Assembly: GCA_934096805.1 (NCBI GenBank)
Contig: CAKOMW010000002.1
Location: 1 to 64,000, forward strand
Direction: 5' to 3'
DNA: 64,000 nucleotides
DNA from: an uncultured Bacilli bacterium
Lineage (GTDB): Bacteria; Bacillota_I; Bacilli_A; RF39; UBA660
Positions 1-7,409 of the stretch are shown piece by piece. Under the pieces are notes generated by a model. The model had not been told where the DNA came from and did no database searches. It worked only from the letters and a program-made list of their open reading frames with translations. Position 1 is the first letter of the stretch. The number at the start of each line of letters is the position of its first letter. The translations under genes were made by a program, and so were the position numbers.

Positions 1-1441
1 AACAAATATTCGTCTGGGGGGGGGGCAAAATACTACTAACCCTATAAATAAAAAAGGGAAAACAATAAAAATAATATCAATAATAATACTTTTAATACTA
101 ATAGTAATTAGTATATCTTTTGCATTAGGAAATATTGATATAAACTTATTAGGAAGAAGAAATATAAAAATATCTAAATGTGAACTAGATATAAACTTTA
201 AAGAAAGTGAAGAACTAATGCTAGTAAGTAAATATCCCATATCAAAAGAAGAAGCATTAAAGTATAATGCAAAAGAAATAAATATAACAAACAATTCTAC
301 ATGTGATACAGCTTATTATAAAGTAACAATAAAAGACTTAGTAAATTCATCTATAAATAAAGATAAGATTAACTATCAAGTAATAGATAAAAGTACAAAT
401 ACAGAAACAATAGATAAAAACCCAGATAACTTTAATATAAGTGATTCACTTACTAAAGGAAATACCAAAACATACACAATAAGACTATGGATAGATGAAA
501 GTGCAACCAATACTGATTTATTTATAAATGGAGATACAACAAAACCAATAGAATATAAATATGCACTTAACATAGAGTCAAGTGATGAAAAATTAAAAGG
601 ACCAGATTATGCTTTAGAATTTGCCCAAGCAAAAGTGGGAACAGATGGACTAGAACAAGTAACTCATACAATAGATAACACTCTTCAAGTAGATAATAAA
701 TTTGCAACAGAATACAGATATAGAGGAGGAGATTCTGTAGCAAAAAACTATGTAACATTTAACAATGAAACATGGAGAATAATAGGAATAATACCAACTG
801 AAGATACAAATGGTAATGTAGAAAATAGATTTAAAATAATAAGAGATACTTCAATAGGAAATATGTGTTGGGATACAAATAATGCTAATGATTGGACAGG
901 CGCAACATTAAATAGATATTTAAATAATGATTATTATAATACATTAAATACTGATGCCAAAAATATGATAGGAACAACAAAATATTATCTTGGAGGATAT
1001 AGAACAACTAATATAACAACTGATACAATATGGCAATACGAAAGAAAAAATGAAGAAAATAAAACAGGTTATTACTATGGAACAAATCCAGTAATGCAAA
1101 ATGATGCAAATAAAAAGATAGCAATAATGTATGCCAGTGATTATGGATATGCAGCATCAAAAGAATGTACAAGTAATTTAGCTAGTTATGGTTATTCTAC
1201 AAATTGCAAAACAACAAATAATTGGTTAGATAAAAGTCAAGGCACATGGTTCCTTCCGCAGCGTTCAGACTATTCCTACACCGCTTTCATTGTGTACTCG
1301 AGTGGCGTTGTCGATAACAACAACAACGGCGTCGGCAGCTACGAGTATGCCGTGCGCCCAGTCCTAAGTCTGTCATCTAACGTAAAGATTTCAGGTGGAG
1401 AAGGAACTTCTGGTAGTCCGTATACTCTTAGTATCAGTTGA
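1..1441 (+). CDS. Phase-variable membrane-anchored surface protein, copy 1 (OFF in this sequence; start codon just outside window)
   Basis: By comparison with copy 4, base 1 is the second codon of the gene, whose ATG lies just before the window. The frame enters a run of ten Gs at 16-25. With ten it reads into TAA at 37-39; with nine it joins the long frame (in frame from 26 to 1441), giving about 480 residues. That protein has a short cytoplasmic tail (SSGGGQNT), one membrane helix (coded about 65-130), a stalk domain ending in a TIRLWID motif and a head starting near TFNNETWRIIGI. The head resembles DUF6273 / C-type-lectin-like domains and ends RPVLSLSSN. An internal ATG at 218 would give an unanchored product and has no clear ribosome site. 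The stalk is almost identical to copies 3 and 4. The head's last third carries the GC-rich variable block. The fold names are inference; the reading-frame facts are direct. Confidence 0.85.
   Translation, partial: TNIRLGGGQNTTNPINKKGKTIKIISIIILLILIVISISFALGNIDINLLGRRNIKISKCELDINFKESEELMLVSKYPISKEEALKYNAKEINITNNSTCDTAYYKVTIKDLVNSSINKDKINYQVIDKSTNTETIDKNPDNFNISDSLTKGNTKTYTIRLWIDESATNTDLFINGDTTKPIEYKYALNIESSDEKLKGPDYALEFAQAKVGTDGLEQVTHTIDNTLQVDNKFATEYRYRGGDSVAKNYVTFNNETWRIIGIIPTEDTNGNVENRFKIIRDTSIGNMCWDTNNANDWTGATLNRYLNNDYYNTLNTDAKNMIGTTKYYLGGYRTTNITTDTIWQYERKNEENKTGYYYGTNPVMQNDANKKIAIMYASDYGYAASKECTSNLASYGYSTNCKTTNNWLDKSQGTWFLPQRSDYSYTAFIVYSSGVVDNNNNGVGSYEYAVRPVLSLSSNVKISGGEGTSGSPYTLSIS
16..25 (+). 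repeat. Poly-G contingency tract, copy 1: 10 G (OFF)
   Basis: Ten consecutive Gs sit after the codons AAC AAA TAT TCG TCT. Ten puts the downstream gene one base out of frame and ends translation at 37-39. Nine would restore it. The same tract with the same flanks (TTCGTCT before, CAAAATACTA after) occurs at 18631, 48112 and 56166. Confidence 0.9.
1259..1404 (+). other. Candidate DGR-type variable region in copy 1
   Basis: A block of about half G+C sits inside a gene that is otherwise strongly AT-rich. It aligns codon for codon with 57442-57584 of copy 4, with one extra codon here. In the core (1262-1342) all 19 substitutions fall at codon positions 1 or 2, none at position 3 and none is C/T. 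In 14 of them one copy has A, and the other five fit two independent changes from A. From 1355 to 1404 the two copies are identical for 50 bases, as expected of the fixed 3' end. No template repeat or reverse transcriptase is in this window, so the retroelement is inferred. Confidence 0.65.
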
Positions 1442-1560
1442 GTAAGCATGAGCGAGCCTGCAAGGTAAAATCTTGCGGCGAGCAGTAGAAAATAAGATTA
1501 GCTAAATAAATAGAGTGTAATTTCGTATTTCGCTCATCGCACAGGCCTCTTAAGCCAACT

Positions 1561-1594
1561 AAATCAATAGAAAAAACCTATTGATTTTCTTTTA
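1561..1594 (+). terminator. Rho-independent terminator
   Basis: Ten-base stem AAATCAATAG / CTATTGATTT with a 7-base loop, followed by a T-rich tail. Confidence 0.8.
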
Positions 1595-1691
1595 TTAAAA
1601 CTTAATCCCCAAAAATCTTCATTTTTCTAAACACAAAATAGCCAATCAAAAACACTAATTCCTCCCAAAAAAAAGAAATAATCCCTAGAAA

Positions 1692-1717
1692 AATATCATA
1701 TTTTATGATATTATACT
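1692..1717 (+). promoter_or_regulatory. ackA promoter region with perfect 9-bp dyad
   Basis: AATATCATA (1692-1700), spacer TTT, TATGATATT (1704-1712) directly abuts a TATACT -10 hexamer (1712-1717). A perfect dyad there could be a repressor operator; no regulator was identified. Confidence 0.45.
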
Positions 1718-1742
1718 AGTATATTAGAAAGGAAGAGATAAA

Positions 1743-2921
1743 ATGAAAATATTATCAGTAAACGCAGGAAGCTCATCATTAAAATTTCAAATGTATGAAA
1801 TGCCTGAAGAAAAAGTTCTAATTTCTGGAGTTTTTGAACGTATAGGAATTGGAAATAGTTTTTACACAATTAAATTAAATGGAGAAAAAATCAAAAAAGA
1901 AAGAGAACTTTCCAATCATGAAGAAGCCGTAAAAATTCTAACTGATGAACTACTAGAAAACAAAGTAGTATCATCATTAAATGAAATCGAAGCAATCGGA
2001 CACAGAATGGTACATGGAGGAGACAAATACCAAAAATCAACAATCATAAACGACGAAGTAATCAGAGATTCAGAAGCACTTATTGAACTTGCACCAATCC
2101 ACATTCCAGCTAATCTAACCGGAGTACGTGCTTTCCAAAAAATAATAAAAGACGCAACACCAGTCGCAGTATTTGATACTTCATTCCATCAAACCCTACC
2201 AAAAGAAGCATACATATACTCAGTACCATACGAATGGTATGAAAAATATGGTGTAAGAAAATATGGATTCCACGGAACAAGCCACAAATACGTTTCTATG
2301 AGAATGAACGAAATCCTAGGAAGAGATGACACAAAAATAATAACTTGCCACATCGGAAGTGGAGGATCAGTATCAGCAGTTCTAAACGGTAAATCAATCG
2401 ATACTTCCCTAGGCTTCACTCCAAACTCAGGAATCATGATGGGAACAAGAAGTGGAGACATCGATTCATCAATAATTCCATTCATTGTTAAAGAAGCAGG
2501 TCTATCACTATCTGAAGTAGATAACATCCTAAACAAAAAAAGTGGACTACTTGGAGTATCTAAAAAATATAGTGATTCAAGAGACATTGAAAATGGCATC
2601 AAAAATGGTGACGAACTATGCATCCTAGCTCAAGAAATATATGTAAGAAAAATAGTAGAATACATAGCTAAATACTATGTCCTACTTGGAGGATGTGATG
2701 CTATCGTTATGACCGCTGGAGTTGGAGAAAACTCAATAAATACAAGAAAACAAATAATTGAAAAACTAAGCGTTTTAGGAATAGAATTAGATGAAGAAAG
2801 AAACAATATCCGTGGTGAAGAAGCAAAAATCACTAAAGATTCATCAAAAGTACCAGTATGGGTTATTCCAACCGATGAAGAATTAATGATAGCAAGAGAC
2901 ACATACAACCTAACTAAATAA
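1743..2921 (+). CDS. ackA: Acetate kinase
   Basis: Acetate kinase interconverts acetyl phosphate and acetate with ATP/ADP in the cytoplasm, usually the last ATP-yielding step of mixed-acid fermentation. The 392 residues match the family length (about 400). The N-terminal VNAGSSSLK motif (6-14), GFHGTSH (175-181), GTRSGDID (234-241) and TAGVGENS (324-331) are all present. The phosphate-binding motif reads HIGSGGS (203-209) where the family usually has HLGNGAS, a mild divergence. ATG 1743 follows GGAAGAG at a good distance. It heads an apparent operon with nrnA and ysxC. No phosphotransacetylase gene is adjacent. Confidence 0.96.
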   Translation: MKILSVNAGSSSLKFQMYEMPEEKVLISGVFERIGIGNSFYTIKLNGEKIKKERELSNHEEAVKILTDELLENKVVSSLNEIEAIGHRMVHGGDKYQKSTIINDEVIRDSEALIELAPIHIPANLTGVRAFQKIIKDATPVAVFDTSFHQTLPKEAYIYSVPYEWYEKYGVRKYGFHGTSHKYVSMRMNEILGRDDTKIITCHIGSGGSVSAVLNGKSIDTSLGFTPNSGIMMGTRSGDIDSSIIPFIVKEAGLSLSEVDNILNKKSGLLGVSKKYSDSRDIENGIKNGDELCILAQEIYVRKIVEYIAKYYVLLGGCDAIVMTAGVGENSINTRKQIIEKLSVLGIELDEERNNIRGEEAKITKDSSKVPVWVIPTDEELMIARDTYNLTK

Positions 2922-2939
2922 TAGAAAGAATGATGTTAA

Positions 2940-3911
2940 ATGTATAAACAAATATATAAACAAATAAAAAAATACGATAATATAGTAATCGTAAGACACG
3001 TCGGAGTAGATCCAGATGCCATGGCTAGTCAAATAGCCCTAAGAGACTCCATAAAACTAACATTTCCAAATAAAAACGTCTTTGCCATAGGAAATGGTAC
3101 TGTAAGATTTAACTTTATAGGGAAACTAGACAAAGGAATAGACTTTAAAACATTAGACAACATTCTCTTAATTGCATTAGACACACCAGACGTCAAAAGA
3201 GTAGATATGGGTGACTTAGAGAAATATGACTATAGCATAAAAATAGATCACCACCCATTCGTAAACAAATTCTGCGACATTGAAATGATTAATGACAAAA
3301 AATCCAGTGCCTCAGAAATGATCTACGACCTTATTGAAAACACTAAACTAGAAATAAATGAGCAAATAACTAAAACAATCTTCTGTGGAATTGTCTCAGA
3401 CACAAATAGATTTATGTTTTCAAACTCCAGTACTGATACATTCCTATGCATATCTAAAATGTTAAAAAACTATCCATTCGACATAACAAAACTATACAAA
3501 GAACTCTATAAACGACCATTCTGCGAAATCCAATTATTTGGACACATGATAAGCAACATGAAAATATCAGACTATGGAGTAGGGTACGTAAAAATAGGAA
3601 GCGAAACCCTTACCAAATTCAATCTTGACACAGCATCATCAGGAAATCTAATAAACGATTTCAATAACATTGAAGAACTCTTAGTTTGGTTATCCGCTAC
3701 CGAAGATATAAAAAACAGTTGTATTAGAGTTTCCATAAGATCAAATGGACCAGTAATAAATAAAGTAGCAGAAAAATATAATGGTGGTGGACACAAACTA
3801 GCATGCGGAGCTAGACTATCATCATTCGAAGACGTCGACCTCTTAGTAAAAGACCTAGACCACGTCTGTAAAAAATATATAGAAAGTAGTGATGTAGATG
3901 AAAATTACTAG
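2940..3911 (+). CDS. nrnA: DHH/DHHA1 phosphoesterase, NrnA-type oligoribonuclease / pAp phosphatase
   Basis: NrnA proteins degrade short oligoribonucleotides (or pGpG) to mononucleotides and dephosphorylate 3',5'-pAp, using Mn ions bound by DHH-family motifs. Here DPDA (residues about 25-28), ALDTPD, the DHH motif in IDHHP (about 109-113) and GIVSDT form the N-terminal catalytic domain. NGGGHKLACGA near the end is the DHHA1 substrate-binding motif. The 323 residues are normal length. It sits 18 bp after ackA and overlaps ysxC by 14 bases, so all three are probably co-transcribed. DHH proteins can act on c-di-AMP, but the short single-cytoplasmic-domain form argues for NrnA. Confidence 0.9.
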   Translation: MYKQIYKQIKKYDNIVIVRHVGVDPDAMASQIALRDSIKLTFPNKNVFAIGNGTVRFNFIGKLDKGIDFKTLDNILLIALDTPDVKRVDMGDLEKYDYSIKIDHHPFVNKFCDIEMINDKKSSASEMIYDLIENTKLEINEQITKTIFCGIVSDTNRFMFSNSSTDTFLCISKMLKNYPFDITKLYKELYKRPFCEIQLFGHMISNMKISDYGVGYVKIGSETLTKFNLDTASSGNLINDFNNIEELLVWLSATEDIKNSCIRVSIRSNGPVINKVAEKYNGGGHKLACGARLSSFEDVDLLVKDLDHVCKKYIESSDVDENY

Positions 3912-4491
3912 TTGTGAATTTAAAATAAGTGCTGTTCGCAGAAGCCAATACCCCGAAGATAATCTTCCAGAATTCATGCTTGTCGGACGAAGCAATGTTG
4001 GAAAAAGTAGCTTTATTAACAACCTTGTTAATAACAAAAAAATGGCCCGAGTATCAAACACTCCAGGAAAAACCAAAAATCTAAACTTTTTCCTAGTAAA
4101 CAATTCCTTTTACCTAGTAGACGTTCCAGGATACGGTTACGCCAGTGTAAGTAAAAAAGAACAAAGAAAATTCGGTCTTATGATTGAAGAATACCTAGAA
4201 AAAAGACAAAACCTAAAAAGAACATTCATGTTAATCGACATAAGACACAAACCATCAAACGATGACGTTCTAATGTATAAGTTCTTGAAATACTACAACA
4301 TCCCAGTAACAATAATTGCTACAAAAATGGACAAACTACCAAAATCTAAACTGCCAAAAGCCAAAGAACTAGCAATTAAAACCCTTGAACTAAAAGAAAA
4401 TGATACAATAATTTTAATATCAAACACTACCAAAGAAGGAAGAGATTCAGTCTTAAAAGAATTAGAAGACCTATTACCAGAAACATTATAG
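3898..4491 (+). CDS. ysxC: Ribosome biogenesis GTPase YsxC/EngB (YihA family)
   Basis: An essential GTPase for late 50S subunit assembly in Bacilli. The 197 residues show the full G-domain series: GRSNVGKS (30-37, P-loop), NTPGKT, DVPGYGYA (G3) and TKMDK (G4), which separates it from Era and Der. ATG 3898 overlaps nrnA by 14 bases, suggesting translational coupling because no strong ribosome site is seen. A terminator overlaps its stop codon and ends the ackA-nrnA-ysxC unit. In B. subtilis ysxC usually follows lon or clpX, so this operon context differs. Confidence 0.95.
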   Translation: MKITSCEFKISAVRRSQYPEDNLPEFMLVGRSNVGKSSFINNLVNNKKMARVSNTPGKTKNLNFFLVNNSFYLVDVPGYGYASVSKKEQRKFGLMIEEYLEKRQNLKRTFMLIDIRHKPSNDDVLMYKFLKYYNIPVTIIATKMDKLPKSKLPKAKELAIKTLELKENDTIILISNTTKEGRDSVLKELEDLLPETL

Positions 4492-4500
4492 GTCTTTTTT
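4467..4500 (+). terminator. Terminator overlapping ysxC stop
   Basis: AGACCTAT (4467-4474) pairs perfectly with ATAGGTCT (4488-4495), followed by a T run. Confidence 0.8.
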
Positions 4501-4523
4501 CATACAATAAACTAGGTGTTTAA

Positions 4524-4985
4524 ATGAAAACAATTATAAAAAATGAAAATTTAACTATTTATATATATAAATATGAAATAAAAGAAAATCTTTTAGACAA
4601 ACAAGCTCTAGAAAACTACATCAAAAAAATAATCATAAACATAAAAAAGAGATACATAAAAAACATAAACGGCTTCTTCACAGCAAAAGTTTACTATAAC
4701 AATAAATATGGTATGATTCTAGACATCATAAAAGAAGATGAATTAGACTTCTTTAAAGACATCCTAGACATAAAATTATCAATAAACTATGAAAGTGACA
4801 TCTTCTTATCATTCGAAGATTACTTCTTAGTAAAAAACAAAAAAATATACTATAAAGATCAAAACTACTATATAAACATCAATGATTTAGAAGACAAAGA
4901 AATTCTAAAACTATCAGAATTCTCCAAAATAATCTATGGAGAAGAACTAAAAACAATTAAAACTAATTTAAAACATGTCCTATAA
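4524..4985 (+). CDS. Hypothetical protein, 153 aa
   Basis: I do not recognise a family. The product is rich in Lys, Ile, Asn and Tyr, has no membrane segment or signal peptide, and alternates charged and hydrophobic residues in a way suggesting a mixed alpha/beta cytoplasmic protein. ATG 4524 has AGGTG eight bases upstream, and codon use matches the neighbouring core genes, so it is probably real. It is a single-gene unit between the ysxC terminator and its own terminator. Its position before dnaB gives no firm clue to function. Confidence 0.75.
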   Translation: MKTIIKNENLTIYIYKYEIKENLLDKQALENYIKKIIINIKKRYIKNINGFFTAKVYYNNKYGMILDIIKEDELDFFKDILDIKLSINYESDIFLSFEDYFLVKNKKIYYKDQNYYININDLEDKEILKLSEFSKIIYGEELKTIKTNLKHVL

Positions 4986-5015
4986 AAAACATATATTTTA
5001 TAGTTTTTTTTTTTA
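4980..5015 (+). terminator. Terminator after the 153-aa gene
   Basis: CTATAAAA / TTTTATAG stem overlapping the stop codon, followed by about twelve Ts. Confidence 0.75.
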
Positions 5016-5055
5016 TCTTTTGTTATAATAAAAACATATAAAGGAAGTGAATAAT

Positions 5056-6327
5056 ATGATACTACCAGCAGACAGCTACATAGTTATAAACAAAAACACT
5101 ATATCAGACATTGATAAAAAAACTATAATCGACCTATACCAACCACTAATAGGAAACAAAGCAGTATCCTTATATTATACACTCCTAAACGATTTAGAAA
5201 AAAATGAAACCATAACCGAAATAAACACCCACCACCATCTTTTAGGAATAATGCAAATGTCCCTAGAAGAAATAAAAAAATCCCGCGAGAAACTAGAAGC
5301 CATCGGTCTTTTAAAAACCTACTTAAAAAAAGACAATATAAATAATTATATATATGTAATATATGCACCATTATCACCAAACGAATTTCTAAACCACCCA
5401 ATCCTAAATATTGTCCTATACAACAATCTAGGTAAAAAAGAATATGAAAAAATAAAAGAAAAATACAAAACACCAAGAATAAGTCTAAAAGATTACAAAG
5501 ACATATCCCTAAAATTTGACGAAGTATTCTCAAGCGTTCCCGTGTCAACTATTATTCCAAATGAAGAAATAATTTCCAAAAATAAAGGAGAAATAACCTT
5601 CAAAAATGCCATCGATTTTGAACTTCTAATCTCAGGAATAAAAAGCACTTATATAAATGAAAAAGCCTTCACCAAAGAAATAAGACAACTAATAAACAAT
5701 CTATCATTTATATATAATATAGACGTTTTAACCATGCAAAACCTAATAAAAACATCAATCAATGAAAAAGGAACAATTGACAAAGAAACTCTAAGAAAAA
5801 GTGCTAGAAACTTCTACCAATTTGAAAACAGTGGTAATCTTCCAAGCTTGATATACTCAAAACAACCAGAACACTTAAGAACCCCAACCGGAGATGTCTC
5901 AAACAAAGCTAAAATGATTTATACCTTTGAAAATACTAATCCTTATCAATTCATAAAAAGCAAACAAAAAGACGGAAAAATAATAAAAAAAGATCTCTTG
6001 TTAATCGAAGAACTTCTAATAGATTTAAAACTAACTCCAGGTGTTGTAAACGTTCTATTAGACTATGTCCTAAGAGTAAACAATAAAAAATTAAATAAAT
6101 CATACGTTGAAACCATAGCCAGTCATTGGAAAAGATTAGGAATAGAAACAGTCGAAGAAGCAATGAATATCTGCATTAAAGAACACAAAAAGACAATGAA
6201 AAAGGTAATACCACAAAATAAAACCACTGAAAAAGTACCAGATTGGTTTGACGAACAAATAAATAAAGAAAAACTACAACAACAAGAAGAAGAAGAACTA
6301 AAAGATCTTCTAAAACAATATTCATAA
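5056..6327 (+). CDS. dnaB: Replication initiation / membrane attachment protein DnaB (Bacilli helicase co-loader)
   Basis: Resembles the Bacilli DnaB/DnaD family, which remodels DnaA-bound origin DNA and with DnaI loads the replicative helicase; it is not the DnaB helicase itself. The N-terminal DDBH1-like wing contains LYQPLIGNKAVSLYY (about 28-42). The C-terminal part (about 290-375) has the DnaD/DnaB helical repeat and a helical tail ending in KEKLQQQEEEE. ATG 5056 (423 aa) is preferred over the in-frame GTG at 5047 because AAGGAAGTGA would then be the ribosome site. The dnaI partner is about 9.4 kb downstream rather than adjacent, unlike B. subtilis. Confidence 0.85.
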   Translation: MILPADSYIVINKNTISDIDKKTIIDLYQPLIGNKAVSLYYTLLNDLEKNETITEINTHHHLLGIMQMSLEEIKKSREKLEAIGLLKTYLKKDNINNYIYVIYAPLSPNEFLNHPILNIVLYNNLGKKEYEKIKEKYKTPRISLKDYKDISLKFDEVFSSVPVSTIIPNEEIISKNKGEITFKNAIDFELLISGIKSTYINEKAFTKEIRQLINNLSFIYNIDVLTMQNLIKTSINEKGTIDKETLRKSARNFYQFENSGNLPSLIYSKQPEHLRTPTGDVSNKAKMIYTFENTNPYQFIKSKQKDGKIIKKDLLLIEELLIDLKLTPGVVNVLLDYVLRVNNKKLNKSYVETIASHWKRLGIETVEEAMNICIKEHKKTMKKVIPQNKTTEKVPDWFDEQINKEKLQQQEEEELKDLLKQYS

Positions 6328-6342
6328 AAATAAAAAAGAATC

Positions 6343-6376
6343 AAAGAGATACCAAATAAAAGTATCTTTTTCTTTT
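6343..6376 (+). terminator. Terminator after dnaB
   Basis: AAAGAGATAC pairs with GTATCTTTT (one G:U) and a T-rich tail follows. Confidence 0.7.
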
Positions 6377-6455
6377 ATAAAAACCAAAAACAATCTTGCT
6401 AAATAAAGATATAAATGATAAAATATTGTATAGATATTTCTAAAGGAGTGACGCT

Positions 6456-6704
6456 ATGGAAGATAAAACTACAGTTTTTAACATTGATGACCTTAATAAC
6501 TACATGGTAACAGAAACACTATTAAACGTAAAAAATAATCTTGAAGAAAATAACTATAAAGGAATAGACCAAATAGTAGGATATCTCTTAACCGGAGATG
6601 AAACCTATATTTCAAACTACAAAGATTCAAGAAAAAAAATTCAAAGCATAGACCGTGAAGTTATCATAAAAACCCTTGTTAAAAACTATTTAAGAGATTT
6701 ATGA
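6456..6704 (+). CDS. ireB: IreB family regulatory phosphoprotein (UPF0297)
   Basis: IreB is a small dimeric protein phosphorylated by the PASTA kinase IreK in Enterococcus and affects cephalosporin tolerance. The 82 residues carry the family core GIDQIVGYLLTGDETYIS followed by a C-terminal helix ending KNYLRDL, matching usual length (about 85). Thr residues near the N-terminus (TTVFN) are candidate phosphosites. The ireB-ruvX-yrzB order seen here is the classic Firmicutes cluster; ireB overlaps ruvX by four bases (ATGA). AGGAGTGA precedes ATG 6456. No PASTA kinase gene is in the window. Confidence 0.93.
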   Translation: MEDKTTVFNIDDLNNYMVTETLLNVKNNLEENNYKGIDQIVGYLLTGDETYISNYKDSRKKIQSIDREVIIKTLVKNYLRDL

Positions 6705-7123
6705 GATACATAGGACTAGATTTAGGAAAAAAAACATTAGGAATATCTTTGTCAGACAAGCTAGGACTAGTAGCATCTTTTTATAAAAATATAAAATACG
6801 AAGATGAAGAAAAACTACTAGAAGAACTATCCTACATAATAAACAAGGAAAAAATTGATAAAATAGTACTAGGACTTCCTAAAAATATGGATGGAACCCT
6901 TGGGTTTCGAGCTGAAGAAACCATTGAATTTAAAAAAAAGCTAGAGAAAAAAACTGCCAAACAAGTACTTTTAGAAGACGAAAGACTAACTACCGTTCTA
7001 GCAGAACAAGTCTTACTAAAAGCAGACCTATCAAGAAAAAAAAGAAAACAAGTAATCGATGGAGTATCAGCAGTAGTAATATTACAATCATTTTTAGATA
7101 AGGAGGGTAAAAATGGAAAATAA
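6701..7123 (+). CDS. ruvX: Holliday junction resolvase-like / pre-16S rRNA nuclease YqgF
   Basis: A YqgF family RNase H-fold nuclease implicated in 5'-end maturation of 16S rRNA and proposed as a RuvC substitute. The N-terminal IGLDLGKKTLGI (4-15) carries the first catalytic Asp, VLGLPKNMDG is the second strand motif, and DERLTT is the third. The 140 residues match the family. It overlaps ireB by four bases and yrzB by eleven, so the three are co-translated. Confidence 0.95.
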   Translation: MRYIGLDLGKKTLGISLSDKLGLVASFYKNIKYEDEEKLLEELSYIINKEKIDKIVLGLPKNMDGTLGFRAEETIEFKKKLEKKTAKQVLLEDERLTTVLAEQVLLKADLSRKKRKQVIDGVSAVVILQSFLDKEGKNGK

Positions 7124-7409
7124 TAAAGAAGAACTAAGAGATGACATGTTTATAGGATTTAATGAAAAAGGAGAACAAAAAACATTCTATAAACTTTTAG
7201 AATTTGATTCAAAAGAAACAGGTAAACACTACCTTGCATACACTGACAATGAAACAGACGAAGAAGGTAACCTAAAAGCCTATGGTTCAATCGTTACAAT
7301 CGAAGGCGATCAAACAAAACTAGAACCAATAACAACTGAAAAAGAATGGAAAGTTATTGAAATGGCCCTTAAAGTCTTACAAGAAGAAGTGGCTGAAACA
7401 GATGAATAA
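7113..7409 (+). CDS. yrzB: DUF1292 protein (YrzB-like)
   Basis: A small acidic cytoplasmic protein of unknown function, almost always found after ireB and ruvX in Firmicutes. It has the characteristic DUF1292 pattern: a short beta segment (KTFYKLLEFDS), HYLAYTDNE, a central YGSIV strand and a C-terminal helix (EWKVIEMALKVLQEE). AGGAGGG lies just before ATG 7113, a strong site. The last codons overlap the mltG start by eight bases. Confidence 0.88.
   Translation: MENNKEELRDDMFIGFNEKGEQKTFYKLLEFDSKETGKHYLAYTDNETDEEGNLKAYGSIVTIEGDQTKLEPITTEKEWKVIEMALKVLQEEVAETDE

Larger units (their letters stand above)
1442..1742. other. Intergenic region after copy 1: GC-rich hairpin segment, terminator, ackA promoter
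   Basis: Bases 1442-1560 are GC-richer than the surroundings and hold a GCAAG / CTTGC hairpin (1460-1464 with 1472-1476) plus a distant pair ATGAGCG (1448-1454) and CGCTCAT (1531-1537). No coding frame or known RNA was recognised. A terminator follows at 1561-1594, then an AT-rich stretch to the ackA promoter. Confidence 0.6.

Noticed and set aside
5056..6327. DnaB as the replicative helicase
   Set aside because: No helicase ATPase motifs; it is the Bacilli DnaB/DnaD-type initiation protein.
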